64,000 nucleotides of DNA from CAYNUJ01 sp964573255. Its GTDB lineage: Bacteria; Bacteroidota; Ignavibacteria; Ignavibacteriales; Melioribacteraceae. This document shows, one piece after another, positions 27,635 to 35,867 of the stretch. The translations under genes and the position numbers were made by a program. Under the pieces are notes generated by a model. The model was not told the DNA's origin, did no database searches, and saw only the letters and a program-made list of their open reading frames with translations. The stretch covers positions 9,392 to 73,391 of the forward strand of contig CAZNJB010000017.1 in the NCBI GenBank assembly GCA_964573255.1. The letters run 5' to 3'. Within the stretch, counting starts at the first letter, position 1; each line of letters begins with the position of its first letter.

Positions 27635-27985
27635 TTAATTTTGTAATTCTTCCCTTTCAGATTTTTTCAATTTTTTTACTGTTAACTCATATGAGTGATC
27701 TATAAGTTCTTTTATTAAGCTTGCCTTTAATGTACCGGTTAAATCGATTGTATTCCAATGTTTTTTATTCATATGATAACCGGGAATTATCTCAGCATAT
27801 TCTTCCCTTAATATTATTGATCTTTCCGGGTCGCATTTTAAATTAATGCTATGAGGATAAGTTAAATTCATTAAGCAAAACATTTTGCTTTGAACCTTGA
27901 AAACGAGAGTATTTTCGTCAAAAGGGAAACTTTCGGAAACGCCTTTCTTCTTTAAACAATATTTGCGAACATATTCAATATCCAT
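27635..27985 (-). CDS. MmcQ/YjbR-family protein
   Basis: A 116-residue protein with the MmcQ/YjbR fold (a CyaY-like double-wing). Typical features are the N-terminal YVRKYCLKKKGVSESFPFDE, VFKVQSKMFCLMN, then SINLKCDPERSIILREEY and PGYHMNKKHWNTIDL. The family is often called DNA-binding, but its role is not established. It is transcribed leftward, converging with the anti-sigma-like gene and divergent from prc. Confidence 0.9.
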   Translation of the reverse strand: MDIEYVRKYCLKKKGVSESFPFDENTLVFKVQSKMFCLMNLTYPHSINLKCDPERSIILREEYAEIIPGYHMNKKHWNTIDLTGTLKASLIKELIDHSYELTVKKLKKSEREELQN

Positions 27986-28084
27986 AAGTCTCCCTACTTA
28001 TTATTATTTTTTATTTTAAATTTATGAAACTATTCAATTAAATTGTTGTATTAAACTTTCAATTTCTAATTTCGGAATAACATT

Positions 28085-30151
28085 ATGAAGAAACTTTTTC
28101 AATTTTTTATCTTTTTTGTCTTTGTTTACGGCTGCAGTGCTCAATCGCACGATGCTTTAATAGAAGAAAATGCCGTAATAGATACAAACAAAGTTGTCGA
28201 ACCGTCAATTCAGCATACGAAAGAGGCAAGAATAATTTCTACTATTTTTTCGCGTTATCATTATAAAAAAGTGAAATTAAACGATTCTCTTTCTCAAGTG
28301 GTTTTTAATAATTTCATCAATACTTTAGATCACAATAAACTCTATTTCTACGAGTCGGATATAGAAAAGTTTGTGAAATATAAAGAAGAACTCGATGATT
28401 ACCTGCGTTCGGGAAACGTTGAGCCATTCTATGAAATATTTAATACTTATAAAAAGAGAGTTGGCGAGAGAGTGGCTTATGCTCTTGAAAGATTGAAGGA
28501 AGGGTTTGATTTTACTATTGATGAATGTTTTACCCCCGATAGAAAAGATTCGAGTTATGCAAAAACTACGGAAGAATTGAATGAGCTTTGGAGAAAGAGA
28601 TTAAAAAATGACGCTCTTAATTTAAAGCTTAGCGGAAAAGAGTGGGACAAAATTGTAGAAACACTTACTGAAAGATATAAAAGATTTCATAAGACAATTT
28701 TACAATACAAAGCTGAAGATGTGTTTCAACTTGCAATGAACGCGTATTCCGGCGCAATAGATCCACATTCAAATTACTTCTCTCCAATCACGTCGGAAAA
28801 CTTTAAAATTAATATGAGCTTATCATTCGAAGGTATTGGAGCTCAGCTAACAACCGAAGGAGATTATACTAAGGTTGCGCGGATTATTCCGGGCGGACCG
28901 GCATTCAAAAACGGAGAATTGAAGGCTGAAGATAAAATCCTCGGTGTTGGGCAAGGCGACGACGGGGAAATAGTTGACGTAATTGGGTGGCGCATAGACG
29001 ACGTGGTTCAATTAATTAGAGGAAAGAAAGGAACCAAAGTAAGGTTGCAAGTATTGCACGGTGATGCTTTAAGCGAAAAACCGGATACAATTACTATAAT
29101 TCGTGATAAAGTTAAATTGGAAGAACAAGCAGCCAAAAGCGATATCTTGGAGTTAGAGCATAACGGTAAAATATTTAGGTTTGGTGTAATTGATTTACCG
29201 GCGTTTTATATTGATTTTGAAGCAAGGCGAAAAGGCGATCCGGATTATAAAAGCACAACAAGGGATGTAAGGAGATTGATTGATTCCCTTAAAATGAAGG
29301 GAATAGACGGATTGATTATAGACTTACGTAATAACGGCGGCGGTTCTTTACAGGAAGCAATCGATTTAACAGGATTGTTCATTGAAACCGGCCCCGTTGT
29401 TCAAGTTAGAAATTCAAACGGCGCTATTGATGTAGATAAAGATACCGATCCAGAAGTGTTCTACGACGGTCCACTCGCGGTTCTTGTAAATAGATACAGT
29501 GCTTCTGCATCGGAAATTTTTTCAGGCGCTATTCAAGATTACGGACGCGGTTTGGTAATTGGTGAGCAGACTTACGGAAAAGGAACAGTCCAAAACTTAA
29601 TTGATCTTGAAAGATTCATTCCGAGCGGCGGCAAACTCGGACAGGTTAAATTAACAATTGCAAAATTTTATAGAATTACCGGCAGCAGCACTCAAAATCT
29701 CGGTGTTATTCCGGATGTGGAATTTCCATCACCGGTTCCGCCGGAAGAGTTTGGTGAAAGCTCAAATCCGAGCTCTCTGAAATGGGATAGAATCGCATCT
29801 GCAAGATTCAAGAAATACGACAATCTGCAGAAATTCATTCCGCAATTGGTTAAACTGCACGAGGAGAGAATTCAATCGGATCCGGAGTTTCAGTATTTAT
29901 TGGAAGATATTGAATATGCTCGGGAATTAAGAAAAAGAAAAAAATATTCATTAAATGAAGAGATCAGAAAAAAGGAACGCCAAGATAGAGAAAAACTTAA
30001 GAAACAACGGGAAGAAGAGCGTTCAAAGCATTCCAAAAATGAATTGAAAAACGAAGATGACTCTTCCACCAAAGAGAAGGAAGTGGAAGATCCTGAGTTA
30101 ATCGAAACCGGTCATATTCTTGCCGATTTTATCACTTTAAGATACGGGTAA
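28085..30151 (+). CDS. prc: Carboxy-terminal processing protease (Prc/Tsp, family S41)
   Basis: A 688-residue tail-specific protease acting in the periplasm. It begins with a lipoprotein signal (lipobox VYGC, Cys17). An N-terminal helical domain is followed by a PDZ domain at about 245-340 (FEGIGAQLTTEGDYTKVARI) and the S41 core at about 355-540. The Ser nucleophile is in RYSASASEIFSGAIQDYG (about S473) and the Lys base in GEQTYGKGTVQNL (about K498). The charged C-terminal domain is the Tsp-specific extension. It degrades or trims envelope proteins marked at the C-terminus. A terminator follows. Confidence 0.95.
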   Translation: MKKLFQFFIFFVFVYGCSAQSHDALIEENAVIDTNKVVEPSIQHTKEARIISTIFSRYHYKKVKLNDSLSQVVFNNFINTLDHNKLYFYESDIEKFVKYKEELDDYLRSGNVEPFYEIFNTYKKRVGERVAYALERLKEGFDFTIDECFTPDRKDSSYAKTTEELNELWRKRLKNDALNLKLSGKEWDKIVETLTERYKRFHKTILQYKAEDVFQLAMNAYSGAIDPHSNYFSPITSENFKINMSLSFEGIGAQLTTEGDYTKVARIIPGGPAFKNGELKAEDKILGVGQGDDGEIVDVIGWRIDDVVQLIRGKKGTKVRLQVLHGDALSEKPDTITIIRDKVKLEEQAAKSDILELEHNGKIFRFGVIDLPAFYIDFEARRKGDPDYKSTTRDVRRLIDSLKMKGIDGLIIDLRNNGGGSLQEAIDLTGLFIETGPVVQVRNSNGAIDVDKDTDPEVFYDGPLAVLVNRYSASASEIFSGAIQDYGRGLVIGEQTYGKGTVQNLIDLERFIPSGGKLGQVKLTIAKFYRITGSSTQNLGVIPDVEFPSPVPPEEFGESSNPSSLKWDRIASARFKKYDNLQKFIPQLVKLHEERIQSDPEFQYLLEDIEYARELRKRKKYSLNEEIRKKERQDREKLKKQREEERSKHSKNELKNEDDSSTKEKEVEDPELIETGHILADFITLRYG

Positions 30152-30174
30152 GAAAATTGATCTTAATTTTTAAT

Positions 30175-30217
30175 CCCGCATTCTCTATGTTTTTAGGGAA
30201 TGCGGGTTTTTTATTTT
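30175..30217 (+). terminator. Rho-independent terminator of prc
   Basis: CCCGCATTC (30175-30183) pairs with GAATGCGGG (30198-30206) around a 14-base loop and is followed by a T-rich run. Confidence 0.9.
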
Positions 30218-30363
30218 TCACCGGATTTGTCTTTAAGAATAATCGTTTACTAACTTTAACTGAAAAATATAAATATCGATGGGTATAAGTTCACTACTTA
30301 AAATGCCCTTTGTTCGGAAGAGAAAATAAAATAAGAATTCGTTCAAACCATTTGGAACTCTTA

Positions 30364-30387
30364 GTCGATAGAGCAAGCTCTATTGAC
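30364..30387. terminator. Hairpin after the five-gene leftward operon
   Basis: GTCGATAGAG (30364-30373) and CTCTATTGAC (30378-30387) form a 10-bp stem with one mismatch and a 4-base loop, starting 10 bases past the last stop of the leftward operon. There is no T run, so intrinsic termination is doubtful; it may only protect the 3' end. Confidence 0.4.
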
Positions 30388-30396
30388 AATTACGGA

Positions 30397-31107
30397 TTAA
30401 AATTTAACGTTCACTCCTATTCCGTATATTAAAGGCATATAATCCAATACAGCAGTTTTATCTCCAATAGATTTTGACCAACCGAGGAAAGATTGTAATT
30501 TAACTTTAGGCGGACCGATGCGCAGCATAACACCAATATCGAAATATGAGACATTTGTCGCTGGGACGAAGGGATAATTTTTTAATTGAAGATTTGAAAA
30601 ATTTACATTTACGAATCTCATCATAAGAGCGGTTTCTAAAAACTTAAATGAAGTTCCCATATCTATTTGTAAAAAGTATTTTTGTAAGTTTCCCTTAGCT
30701 GAATATGAATCCGGGTTTAAATTGAAGAGTTTAATTACAGTTGTCATATCAACATTTCCAATTCCGCTGCCGGCAAAAATTTCCAATCGTTTGTGTTCGT
30801 TGCCGGTTAGCAGCCAACCGCATCCCACTTCAAATAAATTTGAATTATAACTACCTCCGTTATCATCGTTTGTTTTTATTTTTTGGTAATTTGCAATTAC
30901 GGCAAAGTCGTCGAATATTTTTCGTGAAGCTTGAAATTCAGTTCCAAGCAATGAAGATGAAAGATTTAAGTTTGTATCTTCTTCATCCGAAAATAGCGGG
31001 ATGTTCGGAAGATTGGGGGCATAAAACATTGAGCATCCGTTAAATGCTAAGGAGAGCAATATTAGCATTAGTTTTTGTGTTAAAGAGGACTTAAAAATAT
31101 TTTCCAT
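30397..31107 (-). CDS. Outer-membrane lipoprotein of unknown function
   Basis: This 236-residue protein has a lipobox LAFNGC (Cys25). The rest has alternating hydrophobic patterns and the C-terminal ...YGIGVNVKF, ending in an aromatic residue as outer-membrane beta-barrels do; an eight-stranded barrel is plausible. It overlaps by one base the zinc-ribbon gene upstream, and is the last member of a five-gene operon (33879 to 30397). No known family was recognised. Confidence 0.7.
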   Translation of the reverse strand: MENIFKSSLTQKLMLILLSLAFNGCSMFYAPNLPNIPLFSDEEDTNLNLSSSLLGTEFQASRKIFDDFAVIANYQKIKTNDDNGGSYNSNLFEVGCGWLLTGNEHKRLEIFAGSGIGNVDMTTVIKLFNLNPDSYSAKGNLQKYFLQIDMGTSFKFLETALMMRFVNVNFSNLQLKNYPFVPATNVSYFDIGVMLRIGPPKVKLQSFLGWSKSIGDKTAVLDYMPLIYGIGVNVKF

Positions 31108-31595
31108 TATTCCTCTTTTTTCAACTCCTTGATGATAGCTTCAGCTCGAAGAACTTCTTGAAAGGGAATCATTAGCTTGAATTCATTTACATTGAAGCCC
31201 GGTTTTTCTCCGGATACTCGAAAAATCGAATGATTCTCGTAACCAACATTAATCGGCGAGGGATTCCGCTTAAATATAAAAGGATGGAGCCCTTCATTTT
31301 CAAGAACAGATTTAAAATACTCTGCATCAACGGCAATATGAGTGCCGTGTACTTTTGCGTATCCCTCAATTATTTCATAGCTTTCATGCTTGCAGCATAA
31401 ATAGATTTTATTATCGGAACCCATACAGTTTTTACAATAAGGCTCCATACAAATTACACAGACGCCTACGGCATTTAATTCTGGGTGGATGCTGCACTTT
31501 ACTTTGTCAATAGACAAATAGCCGCACTCGTGGCAATAGTCGTCGCTTCTTTTTACTAAAGAACCGCAGTGTTCGCAGTTATATTCTTCATTCAT
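31107..31595 (-). CDS. Double zinc-finger protein with DUF2007-like C-terminal domain
   Basis: A 162-residue cytosolic protein. Residues 7-25 are a zinc ribbon (CEHCG, CHECG). About 33-68 is a B-box-like cluster (CSIHPELNAVGVCVICMEPY, CKNC, CCKH). Residues about 78-160 resemble DUF2007 signal-transducer domains (HIAVDAEYFKSVLENEGLHP, and ALRAEAIIKEL-type ending). Such proteins usually sense or relay signals, but the role is unknown. It overlaps the DUF6125-like gene upstream by eight bases, so the two are co-translated. Confidence 0.75.
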   Translation of the reverse strand: MNEEYNCEHCGSLVKRSDDYCHECGYLSIDKVKCSIHPELNAVGVCVICMEPYCKNCMGSDNKIYLCCKHESYEIIEGYAKVHGTHIAVDAEYFKSVLENEGLHPFIFKRNPSPINVGYENHSIFRVSGEKPGFNVNEFKLMIPFQEVLRAEAIIKELKKEE

Positions 31596-32109
31596 TATTC
31601 ACCCTTAGTTTAAATTTCCAGCCGCAATAAAAATCTTTTACTTCATCAGGCGGACAAGAAACAACCTCTGTTTTAATTCTCGGGTCAATAGTTTTTGCGA
31701 AATTCGAGAACTCAACAATACCGACGGATTTACATGGAAAAAGGGGTAATCCTTTTCTGTGGCGCGCTTCCTGAACACGGCACTTTACCATTTTGAATAT
31801 AAGAGTGTTATCGTCCACCCATTCTATCTTTTGTTCGTTAATTGCAGCATATAATCTTAGGTTTAATGCGCGTTCCAGAGCTTTCAAACCGCCATTGTCC
31901 GGAAGGTTAAATTCTCTTTTTATTCTTTTTGCTTCGATTACGGCAAATTTGTCCCAAGCTTTTGTATCGAGTTCCATTGCCGTATCCATTCCGTAAGTTT
32001 CTTCGGTGGATAGGAACCAACTGCCGTCGTGTGCAAGCCAATTTTTCGCATAAACTTCAACCAATTTTAATAATTCTTCTTTTGACATTTCTTTAATAAA
32101 ATCAACCAT
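31588..32109 (-). CDS. DUF6125-like cytosolic protein
   Basis: A 173-residue protein; the ATG at 32109 (MVDFIKEMSK) follows GGGAG, whereas a TTG at 32121 overlaps that site. Recognisable pieces are LLKLVEVYAKNWLAHDGSWF, ETYGMDTAMELDTKAWDKF and ARHRKGLPLFPCKSVG, with a pair of Cys in VSCPPDEVKDFYCGW near the C-terminus. I recall this as an uncharacterised family seen in anaerobes and related distantly to L-2-amino-thiazoline-4-carboxylate hydrolase; that function is not shown. It sits between a secreted paralogue pair and a zinc-finger gene in one operon. Confidence 0.7.
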   Translation of the reverse strand: MVDFIKEMSKEELLKLVEVYAKNWLAHDGSWFLSTEETYGMDTAMELDTKAWDKFAVIEAKRIKREFNLPDNGGLKALERALNLRLYAAINEQKIEWVDDNTLIFKMVKCRVQEARHRKGLPLFPCKSVGIVEFSNFAKTIDPRIKTEVVSCPPDEVKDFYCGWKFKLRVNNE

Positions 32110-32130
32110 AGTTACTCCCAAAGAAAAGAA

Positions 32131-32982
32131 TTAGAAACTATAATTTAAGCTAATCCAAGGCATAAAAGGAAATCCGTTTCTTACTTCCCAAGCATTAAAG
32201 AAGCCTATATCGGAACTGAAATTATCGCCTTTATATCTTATTGCAAAAGAATATAAATTAATTTCCGACTCCGGGATAATCCAGTTTTCAGTTACAATTG
32301 AAGAACGATTGCTTAATTTAATCTCCCCACCTACAAACAGTATTGAAGAATGGTTTATGTTATTATAAAGCCCAGTTGTAATAGAAAATTTATTGCCACT
32401 GTAAGTAATTACTTCAAATGGGGCATATTCAAAATTGCTGTCGTAAAGAATACCCAAAGAGCCTGCTGAGATATCAAATCCCATGTAATCAATAATATGA
32501 AATTTTACATATCCATAAAAAGTATTAAAACGAAAAGAATAAATTATGGGTAAACCAATACCGAAAGTAAAGAAATTTGTAGGTGCTATTGACAGCATCC
32601 AGAAAAATATTTCACTCGAAGAAAAATATACGCTGCCGGCAGATAGGTTCTTTCCGGTTGGACTCAATAAAAGCCGCGTTTCATGTGGATTTATCTTAGA
32701 AAATTTATTATTCTCCCAAGTTCCTTTTACTTTAACTATTTTTTCTAATTCCGATAACTTTGCGCTCCCTGAGAATCCTGCTAATGCTTTAAACTGCACG
32801 TATATACTATCGAATGATGTGATATTGCAATTGATTTCGCTGCCATCGTTGAATACCAATTTATAAACAGTTAGCGAATCACTTTTAATTTTTCCCTGCA
32901 TTTTTTCATATTTGGGTTGAATTGCTTGCCCAAGCGAGATGCCTGTAATAAAAAACATAATGATTAGAAAATATTTTGCCAT
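32131..32982 (-). CDS. Secreted protein of unknown function, tandem paralogue 2
   Basis: A 283-residue protein with a signal peptide (about 1-18, ending SLGQ). It is a clear paralogue of the next gene upstream: both share SDSLTVYKLVFNDGSEINC / ADSIHVYKLILNDGSEIKC, a small beta domain with KGTWENNKF / RGKWKNSEF, and H(E/S)T(R/H)L near the middle. The C-terminal two-thirds looks like a transmembrane beta-barrel, ending PWISLNYSF with a terminal Phe. Nine bases separate it from its paralogue. Role unknown; likely outer membrane. Confidence 0.7.
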   Translation of the reverse strand: MAKYFLIIMFFITGISLGQAIQPKYEKMQGKIKSDSLTVYKLVFNDGSEINCNITSFDSIYVQFKALAGFSGSAKLSELEKIVKVKGTWENNKFSKINPHETRLLLSPTGKNLSAGSVYFSSSEIFFWMLSIAPTNFFTFGIGLPIIYSFRFNTFYGYVKFHIIDYMGFDISAGSLGILYDSNFEYAPFEVITYSGNKFSITTGLYNNINHSSILFVGGEIKLSNRSSIVTENWIIPESEINLYSFAIRYKGDNFSSDIGFFNAWEVRNGFPFMPWISLNYSF

Positions 32983-32991
32983 TCGCCTCTC

Positions 32992-33879
32992 CTAAAAAAA
33001 ATAATTAAAAGATATAATAGGCATTAGTTTTGAGTTGAAAAAATTTTGATTCAATGGTTTAAAAAATCCGATATCTGAACCGAAAGTGTAACCCCTGTAT
33101 CTGAAGGCTATTCCGAAATAATTGAATTTACTGTTTGGCATCGCCCATCCTTCCAATATGATTGAATGTTTCTTTCCGCTTCTAATTTCGGCTCCCGCCA
33201 TAATTATATTGCTATTGTTAAATGCCTTGCCGCTTGCTCCAATATTCAGGAGGAAAAAGCCGTTATCCATAGTGATTACAATAAAAGGAGCAGAGATTTT
33301 CTCGTTTCCTAATTTGTAAATTAACCCTCCAACTGAAGCGCTGAACCCTTCCATTTTGTAAAACAACAGCTTGCCGTAGAAATAATAATTATCAAATTTG
33401 TTTAATGGGAGTAAAAACATTCCCGCTGAAAAATCCGCAAAGTCTACCGGTGAATATGTTAGTGTAGGAATGAAGAAATTTGCGTAGGAAAAATAGAAAC
33501 TTCCTTGCGGGAGAGTATAAGCTGTAGGGGCAATGATTAGATGAGTTGAATGCGGTTGATACTGAACAAACTCACTGTTTTTCCATTTCCCTCTAACGGT
33601 TTCAATACTATTAACAAATTTAATTTTAACTTTTGAGTTTAAACCGGAAAGAGCTAAAAATGATATTTCAGAACTGTCGAGGGATGTTACTCTGCATTTT
33701 ATTTCGCTGCCATCATTTAAGATTAATTTGTAAACATGAATAGAGTCTGCGATTATAATTTCATTAAATTTCTCATATTTTGTTGAGTCTGTTTGACCGG
33801 AGACATTAGTAGTTTCGACAAACAAAAATAAAAATGCAGCCCCAATTGAGAATAATATTTTCGAAAAGGAAATAATCAA
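32992..33879 (-). CDS. Secreted protein of unknown function, tandem paralogue 1
   Basis: A 295-residue protein with a signal peptide (about 1-28, ending VSGQ). The N-terminal domain (ADSIHVYKLILNDGSEIKC, SLDSSEISFLALSGL, ETVRGKWKNSEF) resembles small LSM-like or SH3-like modules at the start of some Bacteroidota barrel proteins. The barrel-like C-terminus ends PIISFNYFF. It is the first gene of the leftward five-gene operon and is paired with its paralogue, suggesting two subunits or two ligand versions. Confidence 0.7.
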   Translation of the reverse strand: MIISFSKILFSIGAAFLFLFVETTNVSGQTDSTKYEKFNEIIIADSIHVYKLILNDGSEIKCRVTSLDSSEISFLALSGLNSKVKIKFVNSIETVRGKWKNSEFVQYQPHSTHLIIAPTAYTLPQGSFYFSYANFFIPTLTYSPVDFADFSAGMFLLPLNKFDNYYFYGKLLFYKMEGFSASVGGLIYKLGNEKISAPFIVITMDNGFFLLNIGASGKAFNNSNIIMAGAEIRSGKKHSIILEGWAMPNSKFNYFGIAFRYRGYTFGSDIGFFKPLNQNFFNSKLMPIISFNYFF

Positions 33880-34057
33880 TTGCTTCTCTTGTTCGCGCCA
33901 TTCTTTAATAAGATAAACGCAACTTATTATTTTTTAGGAATTTTGTCAATGCAAATTACCGGTACTACAACTTGAAAGACCGAAATTTGTAATTTCCCTT
34001 CAAATATATAATTAGAATTTAATGTTCAGTGAAAATAATATTCCCGTTTTTCGTAAG

Positions 34058-34681
34058 CTATATGTCCAATACGAAAATACTCTCGCCGAGCTGGTGGAAA
34101 CCAACCTTTTTTAAATAGTCTTTATGTTCTTTAACGGTTGTAAACGAAACTAATCTTTCAAAACCCTTTTCTTTTAGAAATTTTGACTCTGCTGAATAAA
34201 CATACTTTCCGTTTTGAAGGTCACGGTACATAGGGATAACGTAATCGAGATGAACAATCACTTCCTTATCGGATGATTCTTCATAAACAAAGATTCCGAC
34301 CGGCATCATGTTTCTGAGGACAAAAAAGAATTTTGCATTGGAAAGATTTAGCTTGTCAAAGTCGGGAAAGAATTTTTTTATGTCGCTTGAGTAAAACTCA
34401 AAATATTTAGTCATATACGGATGAGTTGAATCCAATACCGGCATTAAGCTAAAACAGTCTTCCTCTTTCTTCATTCGAATGAGATAGTAAATATCAACTA
34501 ATGCAATGAAACCGTTCAAAATTACCACGGGATAGGCCCCAACTAAATATCCGTATAATGAAAAGGTTGATGCTCCAATAAGATTTATTCTTCTTAAGTG
34601 ATATATATTTTTCATCATAAGCGAAACGGCAATTAAAACCGATCCGGCATAGCCAATCCATTGGTAAATTGCATTATCCAT
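34058..34681 (-). CDS. YgjV-like membrane domain fused to a GNAT-like domain
   Basis: A 207-residue protein. Residues about 5-70 hold three helices resembling the YgjV inner-membrane family (YQWIGYAGSVLIAVSLMMKN, INLIGASTFSLYGYLVGAYP). Residues about 80-207 resemble a GNAT-type acyltransferase: FVLRNMMPVGIFVYEES, IVHLDYVIPMYRDLQNGKYV and the final FTTVKEHKDYLKKVGF. A membrane-tethered acyltransferase is inferred. The A-loop Arg/Gly motif is weak, so activity is uncertain. It is flanked by gaps of about 100-180 bases. Confidence 0.7.
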   Translation of the reverse strand: MDNAIYQWIGYAGSVLIAVSLMMKNIYHLRRINLIGASTFSLYGYLVGAYPVVILNGFIALVDIYYLIRMKKEEDCFSLMPVLDSTHPYMTKYFEFYSSDIKKFFPDFDKLNLSNAKFFFVLRNMMPVGIFVYEESSDKEVIVHLDYVIPMYRDLQNGKYVYSAESKFLKEKGFERLVSFTTVKEHKDYLKKVGFHQLGESIFVLDI

Positions 34682-34793
34682 CGTGTCTCCGTTTGTTCAA
34701 TTCAAGTATAACTAAAAAATAGGGTTAAATTTCATGAAAAGTAAAAATTATGAAGTTAAATTTTTCCGGAAAGGAAAAATTAAAAGTGTGAGT

Positions 34794-35390
34794 TTACGGT
34801 TTTTTCCCGATAAACCTCAACACCATAGCTTCTCCTTTATGACCTGGTCCTTCGTCTAAGTTAATTGTCAGTTTTTCCAATTTCTCAAATTCCAAGTCGA
34901 TAAAGTCTTCTATCAAAATGTCGAGTGTATATAATAACTCTTCATCTTTAGGTCCACCGGAATTAAATTTCAATTGCTCTATATCGAATGCTTCTAAAAT
35001 AAATTTCCCACCGGGTTTTAGAGAATGCACCAGTTTCTGGTGTACTTCATTTCTTAAGCCATTTGGCAGGTGGACGAAAATATTCACGACCACATCGTAA
35101 GTTTCAGGATCGGGAGAGAATTCCTTTAAATCCATTACCGAATAATTAATTGTAACACCGTTTTGTGCGGCTAATTTATCCGCTTTTTCCTTTCCTACTT
35201 CGCTGTAATCGATTGCATCTGTCTGCCAGCCGAGTTTAGCGGCATACACGGCATTCCTACCCTCTCCTTCCCCGACGAAGAGAATTCTACCGGGAGTCAA
35301 TTTTTCGAGAGTTTCAACCAAAAATTTATTTGGATTTGTTCCGTACAAATAATTTTCACTTCCAAATTTATTATTCCACATTTCTTTCAT
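34794..35390 (-). CDS. Class I SAM-dependent methyltransferase (TehB-like)
   Basis: A 198-residue enzyme with the arrangement of tellurite/thiopurine-type small methyltransferases: WNNKFGSENYLYGTNPNKFL at the start, SAM loop ILFVGEGEGRNAVYAAKLG, acidic motif II DAIDYSEVGKEKADKL, DLKEFSPDPETYDVVVNIFV, and SLKPGGKFILEAF. The Gly-rich loop carries GEGEGRN, where other family members have GCGxGRN. Substrate unknown. A TTCCGGAA site lies just beyond the 3' end and two more lie 150-180 bases upstream of the start. Confidence 0.9.
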   Translation of the reverse strand: MKEMWNNKFGSENYLYGTNPNKFLVETLEKLTPGRILFVGEGEGRNAVYAAKLGWQTDAIDYSEVGKEKADKLAAQNGVTINYSVMDLKEFSPDPETYDVVVNIFVHLPNGLRNEVHQKLVHSLKPGGKFILEAFDIEQLKFNSGGPKDEELLYTLDILIEDFIDLEFEKLEKLTINLDEGPGHKGEAMVLRFIGKKP

Positions 35391-35540
35391 AACATCTCCG
35401 CGAACACATGTTCGTATTTGATTGAATGTTTTTGTAGAGCAGTAATCAATTATAATTTAGTCCTGTGCAAAAGTAAATAATTTTAATTGCACATAAAAAT
35501 AAATTCTTCGACGGCTTTATTCCGCTTTTTATTCCGATGT

Positions 35541-35570
35541 AATTTCCGGAATTTTAAGAATTTCCGGAAT
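35541..35570. promoter_or_regulatory. Two tandem AATTTCCGGAAT sites, 18-base period
   Basis: AATTTCCGGAAT occurs at 35541-35552 and again at 35559-35570, each containing the self-complementary core TTCCGGAA. A degenerate ATTCCGATG precedes at 35531. A third full core is at 34764-34771, beyond the other end of the methyltransferase gene. Paired dimer-binding sites are inferred. Confidence 0.45.
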
Positions 35571-35690
35571 GATAAAAATAATTGCGAGAATATTGAAAAG
35601 TTTATTGCTCAACAATTTTAACTACTAATAATAATCAATGAATTGATATAAAATTAAGAATATGTAAACAGAATCCCTTGCAACGGATAA

Positions 35691-35731
35691 TTCACCAAAA
35701 GACGAACGGTCGTTCGTGTTTGTTTGGTGAA
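35691..35731. promoter_or_regulatory. Nested palindrome
   Basis: TTCACCAAA (35691-35699) and TTTGGTGAA (35723-35731) are perfect 9-bp arms. Inside them ACGAAC (35702-35707) and GTTCGT (35712-35717) form a second inverted repeat around GGTC. The inner element resembles a TetR-type operator. No gene starts within 80 bases on either strand. Confidence 0.5.
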
Positions 35732-35812
35732 ATATTTAAAAACAAGCTAAATTTCAAATCATTGACGGCTTTTTGTGTGATTATGTCCGGTGAAATAGCA
35801 AAATAGAACAGA

Positions 35813-35845
35813 AAATAAAAAAGCCGCCTGTATGTTGGCGGCTTT
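35813..35845 (-). terminator. Rho-independent terminator of ahpC
   Basis: On the minus strand AAAGCCGCC (35845-35837) pairs with GGCGGCTTT (35828-35820) and is followed by T-rich sequence. It lies 22 bases past the peroxiredoxin stop. Confidence 0.88.
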
Positions 35846-35867
35846 CGTTTGGGGAATAATTGGAAAT

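Larger units (their letters stand above)
35391..35812. other. 422-base gene-free region with two operator-like clusters
   Basis: No convincing gene is present; a leftward frame at 35692-35907 overlaps the ahpC terminator and shows no protein-like pattern. The region contains two copies of AATTTCCGGAAT with an 18-base period and a nested palindrome at 35691-35731, listed separately. Confidence 0.6.
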
